Shown here piece after piece: positions 51,428 through 62,151 of a DNA stretch of 64,000 bases. Within the stretch, counting starts at the first letter, position 1. Each line of letters opens with the position of its first letter. The stretch comes from Macrolepiota albuminosa (lineage: Eukaryota; Basidiomycota; Agaricomycetes; Agaricales; Agaricaceae): positions 2,789,826 through 2,853,825 of the forward strand of contig JAMWFC010000116.1 in the NCBI GenBank assembly GCA_027475525.1, given 5' to 3'. The notes under the pieces were generated by a model. The model had not been told where the DNA came from and made no database searches. It saw nothing but the letters and a program-made list of their open reading frames with translations. A program made the position numbers and the translations under genes.

Positions 51428-54399
51428 ATGCAGGCCGGCCCACGACAGCCAGGCAGCACGCAGCCCCCCATCAAAATATACAATGCAGTCTACTCGTCTG
51501 TCCAGGTCTGTGCTCCTCGCCCTGCCTCCCACAGCACTTAACGCGTTGGCGTCGCTCAGGTCTATGAGTGCATGGTCAGAGGTATTGCCGTCATGCGTAG
51601 GCGAAATGATTCCTACGTGAACGCGACTCAGATTCTCAAGGTCGCTGGGGTGGACAAGGGCCGCCGTACAAAGATTCTGGAGAAGGAAATATTGCCTGGG
51701 AAACATGAGATAGTCCAGGGTGGTTACGGTAAATACCAAGGAACATGGTGCGCGCTCAGTCAATTACTTCTCCAACTCTAACCCTGTACATGGCCTACAA
51801 TAGGATTCCGCTGGAGAAGGGGCGTGAAATTGCTGAGCAGTATGGCGTCGCGCCGTTGTTGTCGCCCCTCTTTGACTTTACGCCCTCAACAAGTTCCTTG
51901 TCTACTCTTCCTGTTGGTACATCCGGTGGTACAGCATCACCCCGGCCTCTTTCTGCTGCTTCCTCTTACTCAAGTATTGGTCAGACCGGTAATTACATGT
52001 CGATGCCCTCCGCCCTGGCGCCACCGCCCATCATGCCAGGCTCCGCTCTTCGTCTGCTTAATCAAGGACGTGCCCAAGGTCTATTTACACCTTCCACCTC
52101 GAATTTAAGCTCTTCGTCTCGTACTGGGTTTGCTGCCTCTTCATTTTCCGGTTATGCTACCGTGTCCTCTCAAACGCCTCCCCCATCATCCTCTCTCAAA
52201 CGAAATCGATCAGAGGCAGATGCAGACCTCGGAGGCCGTGCCTCCAGTCATTTAACCTCTTTGCAATCTTCTTCACAAGTAGCTCCTCTCGATTCGGCCC
52301 CGGACATCCATATGAGTGACCGATCAAGACCACCGTCCGCTGGACCTTACGCCAATGGAGAGGAGGGTCCTCCATCGAAGCGTGCACGCATGGATGCTCA
52401 ATCTTCCTCCCAAATATCCTGGCAATTACCGCAACGCAATCAAACACATTCTATGCCTTCTCTTCGGGACACGCGTTCTGCACCACAAACCGGTGCAAAT
52501 GGCGCGTCCCGACCATCCAGCGCTCTATCTGGAGATACCACTGCTTCTCCCGACCTTGAAACACGCGTAACGCGTTTCGCATCCAAGCCATTATTACCCC
52601 GCTTAGCGGACCCCTCAGCCCCTTTGAGAGATACACGACGGGCTGCCGTTGTTGCTGCAATCTGTCAACGCGATGACCCTGTACCTGTCCTTGACCTCCT
52701 TTGAGAGATACACGACGGGCTGCCGTTGTTGCTGCAATCTGTCAACGCGATGACCCTGTACCTGTCCTTGACCTCCTGCGCGAGATTACTCTGCCCAGGT
52801 GCCTAGCCATAACACTCCCCAAAACGGACCAGAAGTTGATATCGTCATTGATGACCAAGGACACACTGCTCTTCACATTGCTGCAAGCCTTGCACGTCAG
52901 CAAATCATGGAAAGCCTTATAGGTAATGGAGCCGACATCCATCGTGGCAACTATCTTGGTGAAACACCACTCATTCGTGCGTGTCTTGCGACTGCCAACG
53001 CAGATCAACAGACATTCAATACTTTGGTGTCTATTCTTCATTCTTCCATCCGCACCCTTGACACATCACGCAAGTCTGTCATTCATCATGTTGTCTCCCT
53101 GGCTGGCATCAGCGGAAGGGCAGGTTCAGCGCGGTATTACCTGGAGCAGATTTTCATGTGGATTGCACAACGTCAAGGTGGCGACTTCAAATCGCTTGTG
53201 GATTTACAGGATGAACATGGTGACACTGCGTTGAATATTGCTGCCCGGGTGGGGAACAGAAGCTTGGTCCGGACGTTGTTAGATGTTGGTGCAAACCGAA
53301 TATTGCCGAATAAGCTGGGTTTGAGGCCCGGTGATTTTGGAGTCGAGACAGAGGTGAGAAGGGAGGTTATTCCTTTATCAGTCTTGTTCTTGACGATCAT
53401 CCTTTGAGCAGGAATTGAGTGGTGGGCCAAGGGCTGAGGATCTCCTTGCAAGTCTTCGCACAGGGCCACCAGCTCCGGTTCAGAACAGGAATTGAGTGGT
53501 GGGCCAAGGGCTGAGGATCTCCTTGCAAGTCTTCGCACAGGGCCACCAGCTCCGGTTCAGAAAGTTACGATGTCATTGCAGGTAATTGTTACAGCTTTCT
53601 GCATTCTAAATGACTCGCTAACTTGTGAGTTTGAAGACATGACAACCATGATACAAAATCTAAGTACCGATTTCCAGAGCGAAATAAAAACAAAACAGAT
53701 GCACTGGATGTAACCCAAGCTCACTTGCGCGCTGCAACACGTGAACTTGCAGAACAACGCAAGCAAGTTAGCATGTGGCAAAGTCGCTGTGGCGAACTTG
53801 ATCAAATCACTCATCGCATGCGCAATGTTGAGAAGGCCATTGTTGATGAGGATCAGTTCGATTGGACTGGTCGGACGGATTTGGAGGGGAATGACGCTCG
53901 GAATACCGCCGGCCCGGCGTTCCAGTGGCGTGGTCCGAACTCAACGACGATTGGGTCGATGGATATATCGTTCAACGTCGACGTGGAGCCATCCATACCT
54001 ACTGGGGACTCGCCTGCGACCCTGATCAGGCTGAGGAGATTGAAGATCTGGCATTTGAGGATGGAGGAGCTGATGAAGGCAAGGCTGAAGACGTTGCAGG
54101 GTGCGAGTGCAGAGAAAGAGTATCAGTGCAAGAAAATTATCTCGCTATGTACTGATATCCCGATTGATAAAGTTGAAGGAGTGAGTTTTTTGATCGACCC
54201 CATGCCAGCGTAGATATGTCGTTTTAACTCTTTATAGATGCTGGAGAACCTTGTCATTGCAGTTGAAAGCGAGTCGCAGGGGGTTGACATTGGTCGCGTT
54301 TCTGGTTTTATGCAAAAGGTTTGGTTCTACTATTGCCATACAAGTCACTTCATTCTAATCCAAATTTTTCCCTTACAGGTTCGCGATGGGATCATCTAG
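51428..54399 (+). CDS. MBP1: APSES/ankyrin transcription factor, MBF subunit (Mbp1-like)
   Basis: DNA-binding subunit of the MBF/SBF complex that drives G1/S transcription from MCB (ACGCGT) sites. The start is ATG 51428 ([20 protein letters not shown]). Across intron 1 the APSES domain reads [60 protein letters not shown] and GKYQGTW, then [21 protein letters not shown] Ser/Pro linker with LKRNRSEAD follows. Ankyrin repeats at about 52830-53330 include [40 protein letters not shown] and [21 protein letters not shown] coiled coil ([20 protein letters not shown]) and an MBF C-terminus end at TAG 54399. Two 77-base tandem repeats (52621-52774, 53409-53562) break the frame and are repaired by deleting a copy. 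Confidence 0.9.
52621..52774. repeat. 77-base tandem repeat 16 (52621-52697, 52698-52774)
   Basis: Exact units in an MBP1-like exon; creates a premature stop after PVPVLDLL. Confidence 0.97.
53409..53562. repeat. 77-base tandem repeat 17 (53409-53485, 53486-53562)
   Basis: Exact units in the MBP1-like gene. Confidence 0.97.
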
Positions 54400-54522
54400 G
54401 AAAACTTTCACATATCCATCTATGAGTCGAATAGAACTTTTCGCCGGGAACGATTGTAACATGCTCATGATCTTTGGATGATTGATTTAAATGTAAATTG
54501 TGATTATACGCTGGCTTTCTTT

Positions 54523-56496
54523 TTATACATCTTCTGGAGCGAAGAGCTGGAAATTACGGTTGTATGTACCCGATGCGATCAGGTTACCGTCAGAAGATAT
54601 ATCCACCGACATGACCTTCCCCGCATCAGTAGAGAGCGTTCGCAGCAGCTGCCAATCATCAGCACTCCATAGTTTGACAAATCCATCATAACCTGCGCTA
54701 GCGAAAAAGAGCCCAGAACGATACTTCCACTCTTCCAACAATGTCGTGGCACTGTCCTGTGGTGGCGTGTCGTTTGATTTGTCAGCGTCAGCGCCATCCA
54801 TGTCAACGTCGTTCGGAGGTGACGACACAGGTTTGAAAAAGAGGTCGTTGGCGTAGAAAAAGCGAACATCGGAGACGTTTGACAGATGCGCCGGAATCGT
54901 ATAGAGAGACCGGAGGGAACGCATGTCCCATATACGGATTGTATCGTCCCCTGCTCCAGTAGCAATTTGATACCTATAATAAGAGATGTATTGAGCAACG
55001 AAGCTGAGGTGGAACGGAAGAGAACCATCCGAACCCGTTGGGCGAGAACCCAATCGAGAAGATGCTCTGGACATGTCCGTCAAGGACCATGGCCGTTCTT
55101 CCTGTCCGTAGATCCCATACACGACCAATGGCATCAAGGCCTCTGTCATAATGATCGTCAATCGACCGTACTAGAAACATACAACACGTCGTACCCAGAT
55201 GCAACTAATGCACCATCTATTTGAAAATCGACGCAATACACTTCCTTCGAGTGGCCTTCTTGTAACAGCAGTTCCTTAGAGGTGTTGACGTCCCACAGGC
55301 GCCACGTCGTGTCGAAGCTTGCACTGGCAACATAATTTCCTGACGGATGGAAGGCCACACGACACACGCGATCCTGATGTCCTTTCATCACCGAGATAGG
55401 CGACTCACTTGGAAGCAGCACTAAGCTATGTACTCAAGAAGGGCTAAATCTGAACGGACACACCTTTCTAATGACCACAGATTGACATTTCCTTCACCAG
55501 CACCACTTGCAAGATTAACCAATCCTTTTCCTTGAGTCAACGTCGCCTGAGGATGCCATGCAACACCTCCTACGCGATCCTCGTGCCCTGGAATTATTCG
55601 TGCAAATCAATCTGAGGTCAGGAAAAGAATGGTATGACAAACCACGCAAAGATCGGATTGGGGTGCATGCAGGAACATTCCACAATTTGACTGTACCAGA
55701 CCAACTTCCAGTTGCAAGAATCTTATTATTGGGTGCAAATCGTACTTGTGAGATTGGCCGTTCGTCACCAATTTGTGAGCCAAGATTAACGAATTTCTGG
55801 TCGGGTTGAGAATGAATGGGGACACACATAATAAGCTCGGCGACTCACTTTAACTTCGTTGAAAACCCTTTTCCGTATGTCGACAATACGACCAAGGGCC
55901 ATTTTGCTATCTAACCGCTGTTGGGCGACGCGCTTTTGAGCTCTGTCAAGGAAACGAGGGAGAACCATAGTAAGCACCTTGGCCTTTACTTATCTTGGGT
56001 ATAAATCCAACCTGGGCAAGGAATATTCCGCTATCCGTCTCCGAGCTTCCAAGAGCTCTAATGAGCCTGGCGAGTAGAATTCCTCCTGGAGAGTGTCACT
56101 TTTAAACTTTGTGAGGTGATAGTCCATGACACGCACCTCCTCGTCACTCTCTGATGAAGACTCATCATCTACTTGCATAGTATCATCTCCTCTTGCCGCG
56201 TTAATTTGTGATAGAACATAGATGAGACGGTCTCGACGATCTGCAGCCTAAAGCGCCAATCAACAGCGACTCAAAATGACTGCATATATACATACACGTT
56301 CACCAAAGAGCGTTATAGGTTCACCTATCTCTCGCAAACGTCCTTTGACACGGTTATCGTCCGTCGGGACAGCCATGCTTCGGGCTTTCTTTTTGCGTTC
56401 GAGTTCATCGAGAATGACCTTGTTCTCCAACCTTGCGCGTTCTGAAGCATAGTGGGAATTATCGGTCATAAGAGTGTCATAAGTGAGTTCAGCCAT
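54523..56496 (-). CDS. PRP4: U4/U6 snRNP splicing factor Prp4 (WD40)
   Basis: WD40 protein of the U4/U6.U5 tri-snRNP. The start is ATG 56496 ([20 protein letters not shown]). The N-terminal splicing-factor motif reads [20 protein letters not shown] and FGER. After introns come [20 protein letters not shown] and [20 protein letters not shown]. Seven WD repeats are recognisable, e.g. [93 protein letters not shown] and [20 protein letters not shown]. An acidic insert (about 54770-54830) separates two blades. The stop is at 54523; it converges with the MBP1-like gene, with 123 bases between stops. Confidence 0.9.
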
Positions 56497-57101
56497 AGTT
56501 GCAGAATTATTTTGGAACAGCTGGAGATATATAAGCGCAGAAGTACCTGACGAATGTCTTGTTCGTGTACAGAGTCCAAGCGATTCATCTGTATTTGATC
56601 TTGAAGCCGTCGCCAAATACCCGGGATTCTGGTCCGGTTATCTCGGTCTCTAAACTCTTGGTCAAATGTCTACATATTCCAATCCCTTTCAGTCAGTGCG
56701 ATCTGGACGTTCGGGATTGGACCGCGTATGAAATACGATCCAGCTCTACTTATACATAGTTGTAATTGTTCTAGCTTGATGCAGTAACATCGAGTTTTAA
56801 TTGCCCCGGGTCATGGTTTCCCCGGGTTCAAATATATAAAACAAAAATGCTTCCGTTTATACCCGCCGTAAAGTATCCCTCAATGACTAAATACATAAGT
56901 AGAGCGAAAAATATGAGTAACAAGGCAGCGATCATTGTGAGGAGGTTCCCGGCGGTTGGGCAACCACTATAGGTGTTGAATGCGTCTCTGTCAGCGCCAC
57001 TTAAACACTTCTTCCATTGCCACGAGCTTTCACAAGACATCACCGCCCTGATCTACAACTCTCTTCCGCTACATCCTTCCCTTAACTTTTCCTGCTTCTC
57101 A
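56497..57101. other. Divergent promoter region, PRP4 and Cbk1-like gene
   Basis: Contains both promoters and one small minus-strand frame listed separately. No RNA gene could be folded from it by eye. Confidence 0.4.
56828..57043 (-). CDS. Small possible membrane protein
   Basis: A 71-codon frame ending at 56828 with a clear hydrophobic stretch (LLTMIAALLLIFFALLMYLV) near residues 34-54 and a short polar N-terminus with three Cys. No family recognised. It overlaps the 5' leader of the Cbk1-like gene on the other strand, so it may be spurious. Confidence 0.25.
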   Translation of the reverse strand: MMSCESSWQWKKCLSGADRDAFNTYSGCPTAGNLLTMIAALLLIFFALLMYLVIEGYFTAGINGSIFVLYI

Positions 57102-59212
57102 ATGTATCAACCAGGCCCCTCAAGCCCCATTAGCCCCAGCGTCATGAACCGGCATTTGAATCATGAGCAATCTACGAGCAAACCGAAACCTGACGACTGT
57201 ATGACTGTCATTCTTTACTCGTATGGCCAATTCTGATCTGTCGATTAAGACGTCTATTTCGAACGTTCGCCAGGAAACTTCTCATCCGATGCCATTGCTC
57301 GATGTACTGCTGCCAAGCTCAAGCTTGAATCCTACTACAAGGTCTCTGTGGACGCTGCTATCGAGCGTAACGCAAGGTACTGTACATCACATTATTTCTT
57401 GCCCGAGGTCATCCTCAATACACTGTGGACGCTGCTATCGAGCGTAACGCAAGGTACTGTACATCACATTATTTCTTGCCCGAGGTCATCCTCAATACAT
57501 TACAGGCGTATCGAGCTCGAGACGAAATTGACTCAGATTCACTCCGGCGATGCAAAGGAGCGCGAGATACGCAAATACGGCAGAACAGAATCGCAGCATC
57601 TGCGTTTGAAGAGGACTAAGATCAAGCTAGATGACTTCAATACAGTCAAGGTCATTGGGAAGGGTGCTTTCGGCGAGGTGCGCGATTATTGACACGCTTG
57701 CTCCGATGTTCTTTCTCATGTCGATCGACAGGTCCGCTTGGTGCAGAAGGTCGATACAGGGAAGGTATACGCTATGAAGAGCTTACAGAAAGCAGAGATG
57801 TTGCAGCGCGATCAGGTATGAACGCACCCCTGCCCCCAAAGTGAACCAATTTTTACTTAATGTTTGAAAATATCGTGCACAGCTGGCTCATATACGCGCA
57901 GAGCGAGACGTGCTGGCGGAATCAACCTCGCCATGGGTCGTACAGCTTTTCTACTCGTTTCAAGATCCGCTTTATCTCTACCTCATCATGGAATTCCTGC
58001 CCGGTGGTGATTTGATGACGATGTTAATGAAATATGACGTCTTCTCAGAAGATGTGACACGATTTTACCTGGCTGAATGCATATTGGCCATTGAAGCGGT
58101 GCATAACCTTGGATATATACACCGGCATGTCGCTACTTCTAGTTTCTACTGTCTCTTTTCTCAACAATGCCGCAGTGATATCAAACCAGATAACGTACTT
58201 ATAGACAAGAATGGCCACCTCAAACTATCAGATTTTGGCTTGTCTACTGGTTTGCACAAATCCACAGATCACGAATTATACAAACGTTTCTTGGAACAAG
58301 AGAAAACGAGAGATTCGGCGCGCAACAGCGTTCAGGTTAATTCCATCAACCTCACGATGAGTCGTGAGCAGATTGCAACTTGGAAAGCCAATCGGAGGAA
58401 ACTGGTATGCATTACGTTTGCCTCTGTGTCTGTTGCATCTAACAAGGTTTAGGCATTTTCTACTGTGGGCACGCCTGATTATGTACGTATTACATCGACA
58501 GAAATGGACAGGCCGTTTGAGTTCTTCATCTAGATCGCGCCCGAAGTATTCTTTATGCAAGGATATGGCAAAGAGTGTGATTGGTGGTCGCTTGGCGCCA
58601 TCTTTTTTGAATGCCTCGTCGGCTATGCACCGTTCTGCTCTGAGAATCCAGGAGACACGTATAAGAAGATCATTGATTGGCCGAATTATTTGTTCTTCCC
58701 AGAGAAATTTTACATTTCAAAGGAAGGCGAACATCTCATTCGCGGGTGATTTATCTTTTTTCTGCATTCTTCTCCCTTGGCACTGAGTGGGTTTTGGCAG
58801 AATGATGACATGGGCTGAAAAACGCCTTACTGTGACCCAGATCAAGACACATCCCTTTTTTTATGGCTGTGATTGGAACTCGCTTCGCCTAATTGAACCG
58901 CCGTTCGTTCCGCGGTTACAGTCCATCACGGACACGTCTTACTTCCCGGTAGACGAGGTTGGGGACACGCCTGATCACCTAGAAAAGGTCGAGGGTGTCG
59001 GAGCAGAAAAAGATCTGGCTTTCCTCGGGTACGTTTTTATGTCTTGGATGATCACCTAGAAAAGGTCGAGGGTGTCGGAGCAGAAAAAGATCTGGCTTTC
59101 CTCGGGTACGTTTTTATGTCTTGGATCGACAGATCTCTGACTGATGGATTCTCTTCCTTTTTTTAGGTTTACCTTTAAGCGATTCACGGGTGGCGCTCAA
59201 ACCTCTGGATGA
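57102..59212 (+). CDS. CBK1: NDR kinase, Cbk1/Orb6 type
   Basis: AGC kinase of the MOR/RAM network controlling polarised growth and septation. The start is ATG 57102 ([15 protein letters not shown]). The N-terminal Mob-binding region includes [20 protein letters not shown] and [20 protein letters not shown]. The kinase domain has [20 protein letters not shown] (LDDF in the genome copy), [27 protein letters not shown] (split by an intron), [20 protein letters not shown], the NDR-specific insert and [15 protein letters not shown]. After [20 protein letters not shown] the C-terminal extension ends with the hydrophobic motif [11 protein letters not shown], including the regulatory Thr, and stops at 59212. 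Two 77-base tandem repeats (57346-57499 and 58972-59125) interrupt the gene and a third starts at its stop codon. Confidence 0.9.
57346..57499. repeat. 77-base tandem repeat 18 (57346-57422, 57423-57499)
   Basis: Exact units spanning an exon and intron of the Cbk1-like gene. Confidence 0.97.
58972..59125. repeat. 77-base tandem repeat 19 (58972-59048, 59049-59125)
   Basis: Exact units spanning the last exon-intron border of the Cbk1-like gene. Confidence 0.97.
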
Positions 59213-59359
59213 GGTCCGGTTTACTTCTCTGTACCTTCATTTGATGGTATCGAATAAGACAGATTGTCCCTCCCCTCCTGGATGGATGAGGTCCGGTTTA
59301 CTTCTCTGTACCTTCATTTGATGGTATCGAATAAGACAGATTGTCCCTCCCCTCCTGGA
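59206..59359. repeat. 77-base tandem repeat 20 (59206-59282, 59283-59359)
   Basis: Exact units starting at the Cbk1-like stop codon. Confidence 0.97.
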
Positions 59360-59779
59360 TGAGCTCGGGATATAAGCGTGTATTGTTGTATTAATATAGA
59401 TAGTTGCATGGATGGGAACGCTCGCTGATTGAGTGCTTTCTTCTATTGAACTTACTTACCTGTTACATATCTAAATGCTGAAACGGCAACGGAACTTGCA
59501 AAAGGTTAAATGACATGACCATCACGGATAGCCTACGTGATTTAGGCTAATCGGACTTTGGAACGGGCCGGGAGAGCCGCCGTCCCCAGTCCTTTCCTGG
59601 TTATGATTGGATGCATGTACGCTCCAGGGTCAGATTGAGCTCTGGTGAGCAATGATGGGTCCTTGTTAGGAGATGCCAATATGCCGTTAAATCAGATATA
59701 CCAGACCAGAGTAATATATTTCTATTGACGACGTCAGACAAACATATGCTGAATTCGAGCTGTAAACATAAACCGAAGT

Positions 59780-59802
59780 ACCGGGGTGCCAAAATCCCCC
59801 AG
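59780..59802. promoter_or_regulatory. CreA/Mig1-type sites, promoter copy 1
   Basis: CCGGGG on the plus strand and CCCCAG (reverse CTGGGG) about 15 bases on both fit the SYGGRG consensus of the carbon catabolite repressor CreA/Mig1. The spacing recurs in copy 2. Confidence 0.45.
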
Positions 59803-60028
59803 CCACCTCTTATGATCCAGCCGTCTGGTGACGCTTCTCCCGGCCAAAAAAGTTGACCTGTAGATGATCCGTTGAGGTCATTTGAACATCCATCCCTTAT
59901 GCATGCGCATGGCCAAATGGCACATTGATCCTACTCATGAGTCCCACAAATTTACAGAATTTTTTTTATCATCCCACCACACTACTGTCTCTCTACGAGC
60001 TATACTTAAACATAAACTGAAGTACCGT

Positions 60029-60049
60029 CCGGGGTGCCAAATCCCCCAG
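60029..60049. promoter_or_regulatory. CreA/Mig1-type sites, promoter copy 2
   Basis: The second promoter copy retains both CCGGGG and CCCCAG although neighbouring bases have changed, which suggests the sites are under selection. Confidence 0.45.
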
Positions 60050-60268
60050 TCACCTCTTATGCATTATGATCCACCCGACTTGACAACGCTTCTCCCGGCC
60101 AAGAGTTGACCTGACCTACAAACAGTATGCATGATGCCTTGTGAGGTCATCTGAGCACCCATCCCTTCATGCCCACGGACATGGATCCTACATATGGTTC
60201 CCTCAAATTTACAGATTTTTATTCTATCATCCCACCCCATTGTCTCCCTATAGACGTTCACCAAAATC

Positions 60269-61937
60269 ATGTCCAACATCAGTCTAGAGAGCGGCAACGC
60301 TGCCATTTACGATCCCCGCAAAGTGCTTGAGCATCCTCAATTTCGCGTCCTTGCGCACGGTGAGAAGCCGTCAAAGGGTGCCAACATCGCTGTCTTCTAC
60401 AACCCCTCTCACGAGATCCATCTCGTTGAGAAACCACGTCCTGTCCCTGGACCCGGACAAGTCCTCGTCCATGTCCGCGCCACTGGCATTTGCGGGTATG
60501 CTTTTGCTCTACAGCCTGCAATTAACGCAAACTTCTGATTCAACTTACAGATCTGACGTTCACTTTTGGCAACATGGGCGCATCGGTGACTCTATGGTTG
60601 TCTCCGACGAGGTAATTTGGCTATTGGATCTGACGTTCACTTTTGGCAACATGGGCGCATCGGTGACTCTATGGTTGTCTCCGACGAGGTAATTTGGCTA
60701 TTGGAAAACGTTCTCCTTCATCTGCTAATCTTGTGATCAAGTGTGGTTCGGGCCACGAGTCTGCAGGCGAAGTTGTTGAGGTCGGTGAAGGCGTTACCGA
60801 ATGGAAAGTTGGTAGGGGAATTTATTCTGGTGTCCTTCACATGCGATGTTGACAGATTCCTCCCCCCCCTTTTTTTTTATAGGCGATCGTGTTGCCATTG
60901 AAGCTGGTGTTCCTTGCTCACAACCTGCCTGCGATGCCTGCCGTACAGGAAGGTACAACGCTTGCCCTAATGTCGTCTTCTTCTCCACTCCTCCCTTCCA
61001 TGGTCTGTCAATCTTCGCGTCAGAGTAGAATAATGTAGCTCATGTTATCTTTCAGGAACATTGACGAGATGGCATTTGCACCCCGCCCAGTGGTTGCATC
61101 GTCTCCCAGACAATGTGAGCTACGAGGAGGGTGCTCTCTGCGAGCCTTTGGCTGTTGCTCTCGCCGGCATTGAACGATCTGGTCTCCGCCTTGGCGACCC
61201 TGTTCTTATTTGGTACGTTTCTATATAAACTTTTTTTTTTTGATAAGCTTTCTGACATCATCCTTCGCACATGAAGTGGCGCTGGTCCTATTGGCCTCAT
61301 ATCCTTGCTATCTGCCCGGGCTGCTGGCGCGGAACCTATCGTCATCAGCGATCTCTTCCAAAGCCGCCTTGACTTCGCAAAGACTCTTGTTCCAGGTGTC
61401 CGCACCGTTCTCATCCAGCGCAATTCTTCCGCCAAGGAGCAGGCCGAACGGATCAAGGCCGCTGCTGGTGCGCCTTTGGCCGTTACTCTTGAATGTACTG
61501 GTGTCGAGAGCAGCATCCACACCGCTATCTATTCCATGAAGTTCGGTGGAAAAGTCTTCATCATCTTGAATGTACTGGTGTCGAGAGCAGCATCCACACC
61601 GCTATCTATTCCATGAAGTTCGGTGGAAAAGTCTTCATCATCGGTGTTGGGAAGAACGAACAAGCAGTGAGTATTCTCATTCCCAGTGGACATTTGATTC
61701 TTTTTGACGTTTACATTTTTAGTTCCCTTCATGCATCTCAGCGCCAACGAGGTAGACGTTAGCTTCCAATACCGCTATGCCAACCAATATCCAAAAGCTA
61801 TCCGCCTCGTAAACGGTGGTCTGATCAACCTCAAACCCCTCGTCACTCACAAGTTCGCGCTGGAATATGCTGTAGAGGCTTTCCATGTGGCAGCAGATCC
61901 CTCTCAGGGGGCCATCAAGGTTCAAATCGTCGACTAA
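60269..61937 (+). CDS. L-arabinitol/sorbitol dehydrogenase (zinc MDR family)
   Basis: NAD-dependent medium-chain polyol dehydrogenase, closest by eye to fungal L-arabinitol 4-dehydrogenase (pentose catabolism); sorbitol/xylitol dehydrogenase is the main alternative. The start is ATG 60269 ([20 protein letters not shown]). Catalytic zinc residues fall in GICGSDVHFW and [14 protein letters not shown]; the structural zinc Cys cluster is [19 protein letters not shown]. Then [20 protein letters not shown], the Rossmann motif [49 protein letters not shown], and [20 protein letters not shown] follow. It ends GAIKVQIVD at 61937. Two 77-base tandem repeats (60550-60703, 61487-61640) interrupt exons and must be collapsed to read through. 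The duplicated promoter with CreA-type sites suggests glucose repression. Confidence 0.86.
60550..60703. repeat. 77-base tandem repeat 21 (60550-60626, 60627-60703)
   Basis: Exact units covering exon 2 of the dehydrogenase gene, which therefore appears twice. Confidence 0.97.
61487..61640. repeat. 77-base tandem repeat 22 (61487-61563, 61564-61640)
   Basis: Exact units inside a dehydrogenase exon. Confidence 0.97.
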
Positions 61938-61982
61938 TTGTGAGAAAAGGGGAATTTAGATACTTGGACACTCTAGATGGCT

Positions 61983-62029
61983 CTTTTATGGTGTTTTATG
62001 GTGTTTTATGGTTCTTTTATGGTTCTTTA
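61983..62029 (+). repeat. Short tandem repeat in the 3' flank
   Basis: About four imperfect units of TTTTATGGTG / TTTTATGGTTC just after the dehydrogenase stop, probably within its 3' UTR. Confidence 0.7.
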
Positions 62030-62151
62030 GGGCTTCCTGCTTTACTGGTAGTAATACACTGCTGTCTGTTTAATTTAAGCAAAACGATTCAAATGATTCT
62101 GGCTACAAAGTCTGCATAACATGACCTAAAGAAAATTGCGATTAATTGATT

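Larger units (their letters stand above)
59756..60256 (+). repeat. Diverged tandem duplication in the promoter (two ~240-260 base copies)
   Basis: Copies at about 59756-59995 and 59996-60256. Shared blocks in the same order include TAAACATAAAC-GAAGTACC, GGGGTGCCAAA, TCCCCCAG-CACCTCTTATG, GACGCTTCTCCCGGCCAA, GAGGTCAT-TGA, CAAATTTACAGA and TATCATCCCACC. The copies differ by many substitutions and indels, so this is a real, old duplication and unlike the exact 77-base repeats. Confidence 0.85.
59213..60268. other. Intergenic region with duplicated promoter of the dehydrogenase gene
   Basis: Starts with a 77-base tandem repeat (59206-59359) in the Cbk1-like 3' flank. The rest is the promoter of the dehydrogenase gene, including the diverged duplication at 59756-60256. 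No gene seen. Confidence 0.5.

Noticed and set aside
56770..56830. CCCCGGG repeats as a tRNA or hairpin terminator
   Set aside because: The two CCCCGGG blocks are self-complementary, but no cloverleaf or stable extended stem could be built.
59882..60109. 75-codon ORF in the dehydrogenase promoter
   Set aside because: Lies across the junction of the diverged promoter duplication; looks like chance.
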